Source of the DNA: Ectobius pallidus | Taxonomy: Eukaryota; Arthropoda; Insecta; Blattodea; Ectobiidae | Direction: 5' to 3' | Length of the DNA stretch: 64,000 bases | Assembly (NCBI GenBank): GCA_964059195.1 | Contig: CAXKWD010000007.1 | Coordinates: forward strand, 62,124,705 to 62,188,704 | Shown: positions 53,368 through 64,000 of the stretch, in pieces | How positions within the stretch are numbered: position 1 is the stretch's first letter | Layout: every line of letters starts with the position of its first letter | Position numbers and translations under genes: made by a program | Notes under the pieces: model-generated | What the model saw: only the letters and a program-made list of their open reading frames with translations | What the model was told of the DNA's origin: nothing | Databases searched by the model: none

Positions 53368-53726
53368 CACTTAAAATATGATGTTAACATAATAATAAAG
53401 TAACCTTAAGTTTCTTACCTCAAACACCCTGATCAACTTTCTTGTGATAATATAGATTGTTGTGACAATAATTAAAGGTTAGAAGTATATTTAATTTAGA
53501 CACATTAATAACAGTGTAAGTATTACAATATAATGAGCTTGTAATCATTTTCAATTATATGTTTATAAAAGACCTTGAATTTAAACACAAATTTATGCAA
53601 TAATGTTTACGTAATTTTAAACCAGTACTGGTATGCATTGTCATACTAGGCCAGCAGCTGGGTCGGGCTTAGCTTAGCATTAATTTCTTGTCTTAGCATA
53701 TGATTGGTTAGCATGGCTTACTATGT

Positions 53727-53790
53727 TTTGCAAATGGGAAGCATTTTACCCTTCTCTTGCTTTGATACGCAGACCAATCAAAGTTGTGCA
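53727..53790. mobile_element. MITE family, half copy 3
   Basis: TTGCAAATGGGAAGCATTTT plus a downstream GATACGCAGACCAATCAAAG stretch, which matches the terminal and inner parts of the MITE at 30545-30713. The other end is missing. Confidence 0.6.
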
Positions 53791-54072
53791 ATGTTGCCAA
53801 ACTGTATTCTCACTGTCATGCTGCAATACCATGCACGAAAAGTTCAGACTTCGAAATATGACTTAGGCTACATGGAAATATTGTAATTTCACTTAAGGGG
53901 AAAGAGGGCATATTTCTGCAGATGTATGTGCAAAAATAATTTTGTTAGCTTGACTAGCTCCTAACCTACTACCAAATAAATGTCTGAATGCATTAGAATT
54001 TCAAGAAGAGCTGAGTTACGATATCATAAGTACTAGTACACAAATCTAAATATGTTCCATATATTATCACAA

Positions 54073-54176
54073 TCTTTCCCACAGTGGCTAAGCGGGATTG
54101 CCGAAACAGCCACCTTGCCAGTCAAGAGGCCCTTGTCCTTTAGGGATGAAACGGGCTAATTCTAATTCTAATTCAA
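54073..54176 (+). mobile_element. Short retroposon 3' end with (TAATTC)n tail
   Basis: 104 bp between two copies of ATATTATCACAA (54061-54072 and 54177-54188). The tail is CTAATTCTAATTCTAATTC. A heavily 5'-truncated LINE or SINE; the source family was not recognised. Confidence 0.85.
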
Positions 54177-54189
54177 ATATTATCACAAA

Positions 54190-56790
54190 GATCTCATTGT
54201 GGTTCATCTGAAGACTGGTGAACAGACAACAATAAACACATACATGTTTTCTTTCTATCAGTGTTATGCTGTAATAAAAAACATTGACACAGCTTAAAGC
54301 TTAAATCAAGAGGTTCTTTATAATTATTGTTAGTGTTATTTTAGTTTTCAGTTAGCCAGCGTAGGACATATCCTAGTGACTATTTCAATAGGCCTATACT
54401 ATGACAATAATTACTATAATTTTTACAGCAGTAAAACAAGTGTTGCAAAGCCAGGCTAGACACATTATATTTAGAGTGTATACATATTTTTAAAAGTGTT
54501 CCATAGAAGAAAAAGAAGAGGTAATCTTTATTATATCATCTCACTTCCTTAGCATGTAATGTAAACAAGGCTACACATTTGCGGACTCCAGTTTTCTTGT
54601 CACCAAGGGAGCATAATGGACACCTGAAGTAACAGGTATTTGTAATTAGAATTGATTTTTTTTTTACCTGGTGGAATTAAGGTCATTAAAGCCAATCGCC
54701 AGGTTTATTAAAAATAAATTATACAAAGTTACAAATATAATACAAATATGATAAAATTTTAAATTCAGCATAACACAGACAAGTATTGCTAAAGAGAGGG
54801 AAACAATTATACCTAGAATGTAAAGTCAGTTTATGAAATGTTGACTACCTCTTACTAATAGCCCAGTCAAATTAGACCAAAAACGGTTTTGCTGCATTAA
54901 ATCGTGTAGTTCCAAATGTTTCAGGAATGTGTAGGGGGAAGTTTCCTGAACAACACCTAATAAAGTCCCATTGATTTCAGGTGCCGCTGGGGGGTTGGGG
55001 GAGATCTCAAAGGTCCCTTTTTTCAGTTATTGGTGTATATCTCGAAAACGGTGCGCCACACAGAAAATTTTATACTTTCCAAAATTAAATCTTATTAAAT
55101 TCCCTGCAAAATGGTGTATTCACATTTATCTCTATATATTACCGTCTCCGAGAAATGTGCTGGCAAAAATGGAAAATTTGCATAAAAATTTGTAGCCTTT
55201 CTCGTTTTTCATCAAACTTGCCCTTCCAACTCTTTTGCCTTCCATTTTACAGGAAACTCATAAGAGATGGCACTGTAAAGTATTAAATTTCCTTCAAGAA
55301 TATATATATATACTTTTGCTAATTTATCTTCAAGCAGTTAAAAGTTAGAGGCCCGACGTTCAGGTTCGAGAGTTTCATTTCCAAACCACTGTTGTAGGGC
55401 CTACCTGTAGAAACACTCTGCACGAGTGATGTAAAGCAGCATCTTTTGTAGGTAGCAATGAAGACAAGTTTGCTTTCACCTACACTTTGTCACATTCAAG
55501 AATATGGTACATGGTTTTTAAGCACAACACACGCACAGAGAAAGGTAATAAACTACCTTCACCAGTATGCTAGGGCTGGCACTGTAGGAGTGACAGTGCT
55601 CTCTCTCCCTCGCAGCCCATGTGTAGCTTCCTATGTCCGCAAGCACACAAGCAGTCAAACACCATGCTGCTGGAACTGTGAAGCGCACATAATGCTGTTC
55701 CCTGATGATCAGAATCTTTATTAGCCGAAGCAGAAACAACTTACAGGACCAGCTGGACCTTCATTGTCACTTTTTGTGACTGGTGACTACCAGACATTTT
55801 TCATCACAGACTGATATACCCTGAAGATCCAACATACTTCAGAATCTACCCATGAGGAGGGACTTTTGTTCCAAGTGACGCCCAACTTGGTTTCATAAGG
55901 AAGGTTTATTCCAACATTTTGCAGCGTTTGTGGATTTAAAACTGTTATAGTAGAGGAAAGTAGCCAAATATTGAATACATTTTTAAAATAATTATAGTAA
56001 CCACAATAAATATTTTTTGGCATAAAACTTTTCTTGTTATATTACTAATATTGTTATTTAACAATAAACATCGATTATAAATTAAAATGCATGACAAGCT
56101 TTAAATTACGTTAACTTTAAAAGTCAACAAATCACTAAAATTAAAATGGTTTCCTAATGTTGGATACTATACTAATGTCGGACACCATCCAATATTAGGC
56201 TACACTATTAATGCATGTGTTGTATGTCCTCAGGTTAACTATTGAGGCACTCGGCGCATGTAAAGTTTATCCATTCGCTGACTTTGGTACATTGTCACAT
56301 TACTTTCGTCCTTAGTCCACCACAGGAAAAGCATTCAGTGTCGTTCTCTTCTTCATCATCACCATCGCTGTCACAAGGTGGATTTGGATGTTGCCGAAAA
56401 AATTCTTAGTAATTTTTTAACGTGCTTTCCCTGAATTCTCAGAGAAAGGGTGCTTCAAATTATTTCTTATGGCTAGTTGCCATGCAAGCTAGAATAGGCC
56501 TATCTTTCCTTCATTGTTAACTCATTGGCACACTACTTTTCTTATGCACAGCGCACCCATAAACACTAATATTTTCAGGCAAAAATTGATTTCTTTACAT
56601 TTATTATTACTTCATGCAAATTCAATTTTATGGACTAAACTGCATACCCCTTTTTATGCTGTCATGTTTTGTTGATCCCTGGAATGTTTGTTTACAGGTA
56701 TTTTGTGGTGTGACACACCCTAAAACAGTCTGGAAAGCCACACACAATTTCTTCCTCGAAGCCATTTTTCGAACTGAGCGCCTCGGAATC
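54190..56790. other. 2.6 kb without recognised gene
   Basis: AT-rich sequence. The stretch 54840-55260 reads like a dispersed repeat but has no partner in this window. Some plus-strand ORFs (54971, 55458, 56614) lack motifs. The missing next TOM1 exon was sought here and not found. Confidence 0.45.
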
Positions 56791-56811
56791 CCATGATCAC
56801 GTGATCATTAT

Positions 56812-57070
56812 ATCGATTTATAACTTAAACTTGACTTATTGTGTTGAATACAATAAGGTAGATAACTTTTGTGGGTATAATACGCTAATAAGGCATGTCA
56901 TGCCATCTACTAACGGAAAGCGGGAATAACCTCATATTCACGATCAATTTATACCTTGAAGATCGATATGAAGCATATCGTGTTGCATACCATTGCATAG
57001 AGAATTTATTCAGCTTTAAAATGGTATTTGGAATGTTATGCCATCTACTCAGAGAAAGCTAGAACTTAGC
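56812..57070 (+). repeat. Two ~130-bp tandem units
   Basis: Each unit has an ATCxATTTATA start, GTGTTGxATAC, a GxCATGCCATCTACT-like block, an AAAGC block and a xxCCTCxxx end. Divergence is high (about 30% by eye). Confidence 0.6.
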
Positions 57071-59034
57071 CACCTCCCGGGGATAAAGACTTACCCCTAT
57101 TAAAATTTATATAATAAGCTGTTCAAAAGGATACAGTAGCTGGAAATCCCTCAGCTCAAGACGGCCAGAAGAATACAGCAGATTCCGGCCTCACAAAGAC
57201 AAGTAGACTGGCTGCGAAGCTCTCTTCTTACTTCTCAGGCAGCCAGCAGGAAGCTAACTGAAGTACCCGCCCACAGGGTACTTATAACTAACGTGCCCAC
57301 CCCAGGGGATTATTAAGGAACAACCCACTAGGAGGTTACCCAATTACATGCATTTTCATCAAAGATGAAATTGCATGGACCAATTAAAATATGCATATTT
57401 ATTTACAAAGAGTGGAAGTTCAAAAGATTGAGTTTATTCGAAGAAATAAAATTGTTAATCAACAAATCATTAGAATTTACAGTTCATTCTAAAAGAAACA
57501 CTTAATAACATATTAAATAACATCCTTGAAGCTAACAACATGAACAGAAATTAATTTTAATTAATATACACTTAATTAAAAGGGCCCCCAAAATAAATTA
57601 CATTTATTTTAAATTAAAAGAAATACCCTACGGATGGCCTATAAATTTTGCTTAGTTACACCAAAAACGCCTTTCAACTCCCATCCATTGAATTGAAAGG
57701 GGGGGGGAACTGGCTTATTTCCCGCCATGACGGACAAGCTATGTCTGAAGACAAAAACAGCAATCTGAAATACAGGTAACGAAGACAAAGAAACAGAAAC
57801 TAATTTAAAGAGAAAAGCACAAAGGGAGAAGTTACGTTACATACCAAAAGGGGCTGATGCACTTAAATTATAACTCCGCACTGATGGCGTCCTCACGCCA
57901 GAAGATGCTACATTTCGAAACAAGTAAAATATGAAAAATAACAAAGGGCAAATCTAGATTTATTATTCAACAAAAGGAGAGAAAGAAAAGCCAACGCTTA
58001 CCTGTGTTTCAGATGCAAAAAAACAAGGTTTTAAACCTTTTTACCAGATTTTGAAGCAGAGCTTCAGAATAGGTTGGCGTCCGCCATGACTACCAAAGAT
58101 AGAGAGAGCGCGTCCTGACGCCAACTCGCTTAGGCGACTTTTCAAGACTTCACGTGACCTAACCTACCAATACACACACACGAGACATCCACTCATTCAC
58201 TTGACACAATGAGCCAGGCAACGGTCGTAACAGTCACTTTCAATGGAACACAGTTTATTATATGAACCAACCCGATAGTTTATAACGAACCGGGTGACCA
58301 ATGAGCGTAAATATCACACTGCTTCTTAGAAAATCATGCCAACTCATAGTCCGCCATATTGTCTCTCACCAAAACACTGCCGAGAATCGCCGAGATGAAC
58401 CGAAGTAAAGACATGCGAAACTGGCGAGCACCTGCCCTCTGTAGGCCAAGTTCAGAAGTTCACAGTTCTAGAGAGCACTCGATAGATGGCGCGCGTGTTC
58501 ACTTTCGCGAGAAAAACTGTCTATTAGCGATGGATAGCGGGATTTAAAGAGTTCATGAGAGAAATGCGAAAATACACTGTCACTGTTAATATAATTTCGG
58601 GAGAACAATGTTTATACCAGAACAGAGTTTCATTACTGACACTGGCAAAGAGAAACTCGGTTCACACTCCCACAACCGGAATTGAAATATGGTTCTTGAA
58701 CTTTATTTCAATAGTTCAGAATAATTTTAGACTTGACCAAGTATATATATGAAGTTCATGTGGAAACGGGCGCACAGCACAGAATTTACTAATATTATAA
58801 TGAGTTCTTGGTTATGTAATTCACTGTTGTGTAATAGACTGTTGGTTAGAAAAGTTTTTGTCCAAAATATGCTTAATAAACAACACCATACACTGTAGTA
58901 CCAGCAGAGATGGGTAGACCTCATAGGAAGATCGAAGATAACCAGGGAGACAGCCATCAAGCATAGGAAGTGGCCAGGTTCCATGAAAAAGGACACAAGT
59001 CTCCAGACATCAGCTGGGAAGAAGGTCATTGGCT
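57071..59034. other. Noncoding stretch left of Gypsy element
   Basis: No convincing ORF. Parts may be the LTR of the Gypsy element at the right or another LTR, given the moderate GC content, but only one edge could be proposed (see 59921-59945). Confidence 0.4.
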
Positions 59035-59290
59035 GGCATCAGCTGATCAGGACCAGAATACATCAGCTGTACTGGAATAGACAGGCATCAACTGATCAAG
59101 GTACCGCTCGGCTCCAAATACAGCTCACAACCAGGATTCAGCAGGTCAGCTGCTACTCAGGAATCGGTTGAGCAAGATTCTGCTTGGCAGTAGAGCATAG
59201 GCAGCTAGGCAGACATCAGCTGAGCAAGGTACTGCTTGGTTCCAAGTAATGGCAGCATGGCAGGCATCAGCTGTGCAAGTTCAAGTCCCG
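59035..59290 (+). repeat. CAGCTG-rich imperfect tandem repeats
   Basis: Degenerate units containing GGCATCAGCTGATCA, CAAGGTACTGCTTGGTTCCA and CAGCTG. About four units of 45-90 bp. If the Gypsy LTR edge below is right, this array lies inside the LTR. Confidence 0.65.
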
Positions 59291-59920
59291 TCCACAGGTC
59301 AGAGGTCATCTTAACAGCTCAAAACATCTCTGAAACATTGGATACAGCGGCAGAAATATTTTTCTCTTTATACAGTGTCTCTCACGATCTTCTTCTTTTA
59401 TGCAGTGATGGGAAGCACGGCGAGTGTCAAGTGAATTTACAAAATTCTAATCATACCTCATACGCATACTACATTCCTTCTCTTCTTTGAATACATACAT
59501 TACCTTGCTATTTTAATTTAGTATACTTATTACAGTCTTAAATAATTCACGCACACACACATATTAAATTTCACATTCCATATGCTAGTAGTAACAGATT
59601 ATATTTGTTTATAATTCTTCTGACCTATTTTTTTTTTTAAACCTATTATTAAACTTTCACAATAGACTATATACATATTCCTAACAACTAATTATTATTA
59701 CACATCTTAGTATTAATTCCCAGTAATTAAAATTATCTTTATGCTATTCTCTCTTAGTAATTGTCGCTTCTGCAATTCATTACATTCTCTTTTGTTATAC
59801 TGTCTCTATATATGTCTATTTTGGGATTAGCTTTTCTAGTTCCTTAGATTCCATATTTTCCTTTAGAATAGTCACATTATTAGTTTAAGGAGAGTATTTA
59901 AGTATTTATAACATCCTACC

Positions 59921-59945
59921 GTTCCTGACATTCCCTCATCCCGGA
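59921..59945 (-). other. Candidate Gypsy 3' LTR start and polypurine tract
   Basis: On the minus strand, after the pol stop, GGGATGAGGGAA is followed directly by TGTCAGGAACGGTAGG. A purine run before TG is what is expected at the start of a 3' LTR. The matching 5' LTR lies outside the window, so this is unproven. Confidence 0.5.
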
Positions 59946-60123
59946 GAGATAACTAGGGAATCCTGCGTCCTAGCACCTGTCGGGGCCTTCACTTATGACT
60001 TGGACGTTCCAAGTGTGTAAAATGGGAGAAAGGGGAGGAAAAAATATAAAACTCTAACATCTTCGCTTCAAGAAAATACTACCTATAACTATAAGGTTGA
60101 CTCGACCCTAGGAATACTGTACG

Positions 60124-63100
60124 TTAGGACTTTTTTACATTGGAAACATGTGCCTTAACGGTCTTATTTGTTCCAATTTCTTTTGCTTGAATGGTAACTG
60201 GAGTTAGAAACTTCTCGAGGAGATACGGGCCCACATATCTCTCGGCAAGTTTAGCACAGAATCTTTCCGCAGCATTGCTCTTGGGAAAGTTCTTTATAAA
60301 CACCTCGTCGCCTACCTTAAAATCGACTGGTCTACGATCTGCATTGTAACGCCTAGCCGTTCTGTTATGTGCCAATCTCAAGTTTGCGGAGGCTCTGCGC
60401 CACATTTCTTGGACTTGGGCAGCATCTTTGGCTTCCGGCAGCAGATCATTAATTGACCACAGATTTGATAGGGGATTATTTGGTGTGAAAGCGAACATCA
60501 GTTTTAGAGGAGTCTCTTTGTGTGCCTCATGCCGGGCGGAATTAAAGGCAAACTGTAGCCAATATAAATCAGAATCCCACGACGCATGATCACTAGAGTG
60601 GTAAGCAATGAGCGCCGCCCTTAGGTTCCTATTAAAACGTTCACTGTGATTGGGTTTCGGGTAGAACGGAGAAGTCTTGATATGTCGTACTCCAAGATGG
60701 AAACAGAAATGCTTAAACGCTCTTGATACGAAGTATGAGGCGTTGTCCGAAACGATCGCCCGGGGAAAACCCACTACGGCAAAGATTTTCTTTAAGCATT
60801 CAATAGTAATTTTGGTGGTGGCTTCCCTGACGGGGAACAGCCAGACAAACTTAGTAAAAGAGTCCACCGCAACTAGAATATATGAGTTTCCTGCTCTTGA
60901 TCTAGGTAGTTTACCGACATAATCTATATGAAGCTTGTCCATAGGAGCACTTGGTACTTCAGAAATTAAATATCCTAACTTCGTGCAGCGAGCTGGTTTT
61001 GAACAGGCGCACTTCTGGCAAGCCTTAACCATTGCTCGAATAGTGTCATCTATACCCTCCCAAGTGAAGATTTGTTTAATTTTGCTCTTGGTTTTCTCGA
61101 ATCCCAGATGCCCTCCTACTGCAGACTCATGATAATATTTAAAAACCATATCAATGAGTGCAGCAGGCAACACTATGCGGGATGGGGATCGACGAGAAGG
61201 AGCACTATATAAGAGATTATTTTTGAAAACATACTTAGGTACGTTTTCACCACCTTGTACACGAATAATGAGAGGAGCTAACGTGTCGTCGCTCAACTGG
61301 TGATCCTGTAAGGACTTGAATGCCAACGGGAAATCTTCCAGAATATTCCCTACCATACCACATAATTCTACCGGGTCTTCCAAGTTCGGGACACCACTAC
61401 CAAAGATTTCCTGAGGACTGAACATACGCGTTAAGCAGTCCGCCACTACATTTTCAGTTCCTCTAATGTGTCTTGCTTTGAACTTAAAAGCGGACAGACG
61501 TACGGCCCACCTAGCTATCCTACCAGTGGTTCTAGGCTTAGCTAGGACCCAGCTTAAGGCTTGGCAATCCGTCTCCAGCAGGAATTCAACATGCTCCACA
61601 TACAAACGGAATTTCTCGACTGCGAACAACACAGCCAGAGCCTCCAGTTCGTACATGGAATACACGCGTTCAGGAGGAGTCAAAGTACGAGAAGCATACG
61701 CAATTGGCCTTCGACCCTCCTCGAATTCCTGCAGTAGAACAGCTGCTACTGCTACAGGCGAAGCATCGGTCTGTATGAGGAACTTTTTACTGAAATCTGG
61801 CATGGCTAAAACAGGGGGATTCATGATAAAAGATTTTAGTTTCAGAAAAGCTTCTTGGCAAACAGGAGTCCAAACAAATTTAGAATTCTTTTTTCTAAGA
61901 TCATTGAGGGGAGCTGAAATTTGGGCCATGTTGGGGATAAACTTCCTGAAAAAATTTATCATGCCAACAAACCTTGCCACACCCTTGGCATCTTTAGGAG
62001 GGGGAAAATTTTGAATAGCTTGAGTTCTTTCTGGGTCGATGGAAACGCCATCGGCAGAGATCAAGTGACCCAGAAAGGACAGTCTCCGAGCAGCTATATT
62101 AACTTTATTCGGATTGACTGTGAGCTTCGCGCTTCTGAGGCGTGAAAGCACTTCCCTGAGGTGTTCTAAATGTTCCTCGAAAGATTCTGAATAGACTACT
62201 AAATCATCAAGGTAGTGAAAGACAAATTTGAACTTAACATCAGAAAAAATGTGATCTAACAGGCGAGAGAGGACTTGGGCTCCTGTCGCAAGGCCAAACG
62301 GTAAAGAATTAAATTCATACAAATTCCATGGTGTCGCGAATGCTGTATATCTTTTAGACTGCTCAGAAAGGAGAATTTGATAGTACGCCTGATTCAAATC
62401 TAAGGACGAGAAAATTTTGGCGCCGTGAAAGAAACTAAAAGATGAATTTATATCAGGAATAGGCACAGAATCAATTTTGATCTTCTCATTGAGATGACGA
62501 TAATCGATCACCGGCCGGAACCGACCCTCAGACTTAGGCACCAGAAAAATGGGGCTTGAGTAATTTGATTTTGAAGTCCTTATGACTCCAGAATCAAGCA
62601 TCTCTTCAATATGTTCTTTCAATATTGCCATTTTCGGGGGACTGAGCCTGAAAGGCGGCCTGCGGACTGGTTGCGTATCAATCAGCTCAATATCATACTC
62701 CAGAATATCAGTGAGACCTAACTCTTTGGCTAAAACATCGGGGAATTGGTCAAGAAGCGAATCTACCTGGATTCTATCAGAATTACTCAAATGTGATAAA
62801 TCAATGTCAACAGTATTGATACAAGAATCTGAATTAAGGGGTTCGAAGTTCAAATCCACAAGTTCTGGGAGAACATTAACTTCGCTAGGTTTGACAAAGC
62901 TAGGACCAGAAAATAAATCAATTTTAACAGACTCGGCAAATTTAAAATGAATTTGTTTAGTAGAAAAATCCATAAATAAACCAGAATTAGTCATAAATGG
63001 GGATCCTAATATCATAGGCATCACTAGTTCATCCGTAACAACAAACGGCAAAGACCAGGTAAAGTTTCCTATTTTAACCTTTAACTTTACCTTCCCAACT

Positions 63101-63843
63101 GTTTTAAGAAGATTATCACCAGCTGATTTATATTTCGCTTCACTCTCTATAAGTTTGGGAGTGCGTTTATCTAACAAACACATGCTCCGGTACGCATCAC
63201 TTGAAATCAGATTTACCACTGCTCCACTGTCTAGCAGGGCTGACAATGTGTGCTTGCATACTTCGACGAGAACCATAGGCAACTTGGAGTCGCTCACTCC
63301 ACTTACGTTCTGCGGCGGGAAATGGTTTTCTCTTTTCACATTTTTCCTGCGCCTCTTTCGCTTTACCGTACGACGTTTACCACTCATGTCAATATTAGGT
63401 TTGTCACATACAGGGTTATGTAACTCTTCCTGCTTGAGGTTAGGTTTCTCTTTAATAGGTTTAGGCTTTACTTTCTTCTGGTTATGTTGCTTGTTTCTAA
63501 GGTTTGGTATTTCTTTAGTAAGCTCCGGAGCTTTTAAATGTCTTTTCGGTTTCCAATCTGCAGGAGTATGTTGGTGAATGTAGCCGTGCCTCCGGAAAAA
63601 TTTGTTTACAAAAATTCTGGTGGGAAAAGTCTTGTCAGGCTCTAGCCTCTGGTCTGTAACGTCAGTCTTCATCACAGGTACAGTCGGGATCCTACGACCA
63701 GCGTGATCACCCAAGTCAAAATTGTCCGTAACGTCAGTCCTCCCCACCAAACTTACTAATCTAGGCCTTTTGTCAAAGTCACCTCCCTCGGCACCACTAC
63801 ACACACGAACTGCACCACCCCGACGTCTAAGGTGGGCCACTCC
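60124..63843 (-). CDS. Ty3/Gypsy pol polyprotein (protease, RT, RNase H, integrase)
   Basis: Open for about 1239 codons, from just after an in-frame TGA (63844-63846) to TAA at 60124-60126. A basic linker precedes the aspartic protease (ALLDSGAVVNLIS, about residue 200). RT follows: FRLSPPKMAILKEHI, RPVIDYRHLNE, SLPFGLATG and the catalytic YLDDLVVY (about 541). RNase H has QTDASPVAVAAVL (about 688). The integrase has the HHCC finger (GHLGFEKTK…CQKCACSK, about 940), then IDYVGKLP, IVSDNASYF and HSERFNRN for the DDE triad (about 972, 1033, 1066). It ends RYVGPYLLEKFL with no chromodomain seen. All catalytic residues are in place, so this may be a young copy. It belongs to an LTR retrotransposon; no envelope ORF is visible after pol. 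Confidence 0.95.
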   Translation of the reverse strand, partial: GVAHLRRRGGAVRVCSGAEGGDFDKRPRLVSLVGRTDVTDNFDLGDHAGRRIPTVPVMKTDVTDQRLEPDKTFPTRIFVNKFFRRHGYIHQHTPADWKPKRHLKAPELTKEIPNLRNKQHNQKKVKPKPIKEKPNLKQEELHNPVCDKPNIDMSGKRRTVKRKRRRKNVKRENHFPPQNVSGVSDSKLPMVLVEVCKHTLSALLDSGAVVNLISSDAYRSMCLLDKRTPKLIESEAKYKSAGDNLLKTVGKVKLKVKIGNFTWSLPFVVTDELVMPMILGSPFMTNSGLFMDFSTKQIHFKFAESVKIDLFSGPSFVKPSEVNVLPELVDLNFEPLNSDSCINTVDIDLSHLSNSDRIQVDSLLDQFPDVLAKELGLTDILEYDIELIDTQPVRRPPFRLSPPKMAILKEHIEEMLDSGVIRTSKSNYSSPIFLVPKSEGRFRPVIDYRHLNEKIKIDSVPIPDINSSFSFFHGAKIFSSLDLNQAYYQILLSEQSKRYTAFATPWNLYEFNSLPFGLATGAQVLSRLLDHIFSDVKFKFVFHYLDDLVVYSESFEEHLEHLREVLSRLRSAKLTVNPNKVNIAARRLSFLGHLISADGVSIDPERTQAIQNFPPPKDAKGVARFVGMINFFRKFIPNMAQISAPLNDLRKKNSKFVWTPVCQEAFLKLKSFIMNPPVLAMPDFSKKFLIQTDASPVAVAAVLLQEFEEGRRPIAYASRTLTPPERVYSMYELEALAVLFAVEKFRLYVEHVEFLLETDCQALSWVLAKPRTTGRIARWAVRLSAFKFKARHIRGTENVVADCLTRMFSPQEIFGSGVPNLEDPVELCGMVGNILEDFPLAFKSLQDHQLSDDTLAPLIIRVQGGENVPKYVFKNNLLYSAPSRRSPSRIVLPAALIDMVFKYYHESAVGGHLGFEKTKSKIKQIFTWEGIDDTIRAMVKACQKCACSKPARCTKLGYLISEVPSAPMDKLHIDYVGKLPRSRAGNSYILVAVDSFTKFVWLFPVREATTKITIECLKKIFAVVGFPRAIVSDNASYFVSRAFKHFCFHLGVRHIKTSPFYPKPNHSERFNRNLRAALIAYHSSDHASWDSDLYWLQFAFNSARHEAHKETPLKLMFAFTPNNPLSNLWSINDLLPEAKDAAQVQEMWRRASANLRLAHNRTARRYNADRRPVDFKVGDEVFIKNFPKSNAAERFCAKLAERYVGPYLLEKFLTPVTIQAKEIGTNKTVKAHVSNVKKS

Positions 63844-63846
63844 TCA

Positions 63847-64000
63847 ATCAGCAGCACGATACTGCCCTCTACCTCTACTGGAGCCTCTCTGCGCTCCACC
63901 GCGTTCAACAGTACGAGAGTTGCGCACTCGGCAATCTCTCTTAAAGTGACCAGGCAGTCCACAATTATAGCACGACGGCCTAGAGTCACCACGATTAGCA
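63847..64000 (-). CDS. Gypsy gag nucleocapsid end, partial
   Basis: Same frame as pol, running off the right edge. RPSCYNCGLPGHFKRDCR is a CCHC zinc knuckle (CxxCxxxGHxxxxC), the nucleocapsid RNA-binding motif. An Arg/Gly-rich stretch then leads to the TGA at 63844-63846. The stop lies between gag and pol, in frame. Confidence 0.9.

Noticed and set aside
58224..58233. TGTTACGACC (minus strand) as the start of an LTR
   Set aside because: No purine tract precedes it and no matching copy exists in the window; the 59930 edge fits the Gypsy element better. It may still be a solo LTR.
49451..64000. Further downstream TOM1 exon
   Set aside because: No exon starting in phase 2 with the expected ERF-type sequence was found; a short exon could have been missed.

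Overview
This is a TE-saturated piece of a large animal genome, most likely an arthropod and probably a hemimetabolous insect. The grounds are long spliceosomal introns, AT-rich noncoding DNA, the insect-type repertoire of transposons (mariner, Harbinger with a MADF-BESS partner gene, piggyBac, Penelope-like, RTE- and Jockey/CR1-like LINEs, Helitron-like ends) and a scattered palindromic TAGGCCTA motif. The species call is an inference; the sequence alone does not fix it.

Only one host gene is recognisable. Three plus-strand exons (13394-13584, 38223-38504, 49326-49450) encode, in compatible phases, the end of the VHS domain, a proline-rich linker and most of the GAT domain of a TOM1/TOM1L2-type endosomal sorting adaptor. 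The introns between them are about 24.6 kb and 10.8 kb, and nearly everything else in the window is repeat DNA lying in or beside this gene. Transposable elements come to within a few tens of bases of all three splice acceptors.

Layout. 1-5 kb: a duplicated unclassified repeat and a minus-strand RTE-like LINE split by a 1.47 kb TTAA-flanked element that carries a P2X7 C-terminal ('ballast') domain ORF and a convergent THAP ORF. 5-6.3 kb: three ~185-bp satellite units split by a deleted mariner. 8.3-12.3 kb: a LINE with ORF1, two tandem endonuclease regions and RT. 14.3-25 kb: a nest built on Helitron-like sequence, with an ORF of a repeat-borne family, a Penelope-like element that inserted into it (12-bp target duplication, ~300-bp inverted arms, itself split twice), a mariner remnant and a 1.9-kb palindrome. 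25-37.4 kb: a dead piggyBac split by a MITE and by a 10.4-kb Harbinger element. The Harbinger keeps two intact-looking, opposite-strand, interlocked genes, a transposase and a MADF-BESS protein. 37.4-49 kb: pogo-like and TA-flanked MITEs, a Helitron, two Penelope-like fragments facing away from each other, a ~170-bp satellite split by a hAT-type MITE, and a tRNA-derived SINE. 49.6-52.5 kb: a LINE split by a TA MITE and a mariner with long inverted repeats. 60.1-64 kb (minus): a Ty3/Gypsy gag-pol with a long intact pol frame and one in-frame stop at the gag/pol boundary; it runs off the right edge.

Many insertions can be dated relative to each other because removing the inner element plus one target duplication restores the outer reading frame. 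Most elements are dead (stops, frameshifts, lost catalytic residues). The Harbinger pair and the Gypsy pol are the exceptions.
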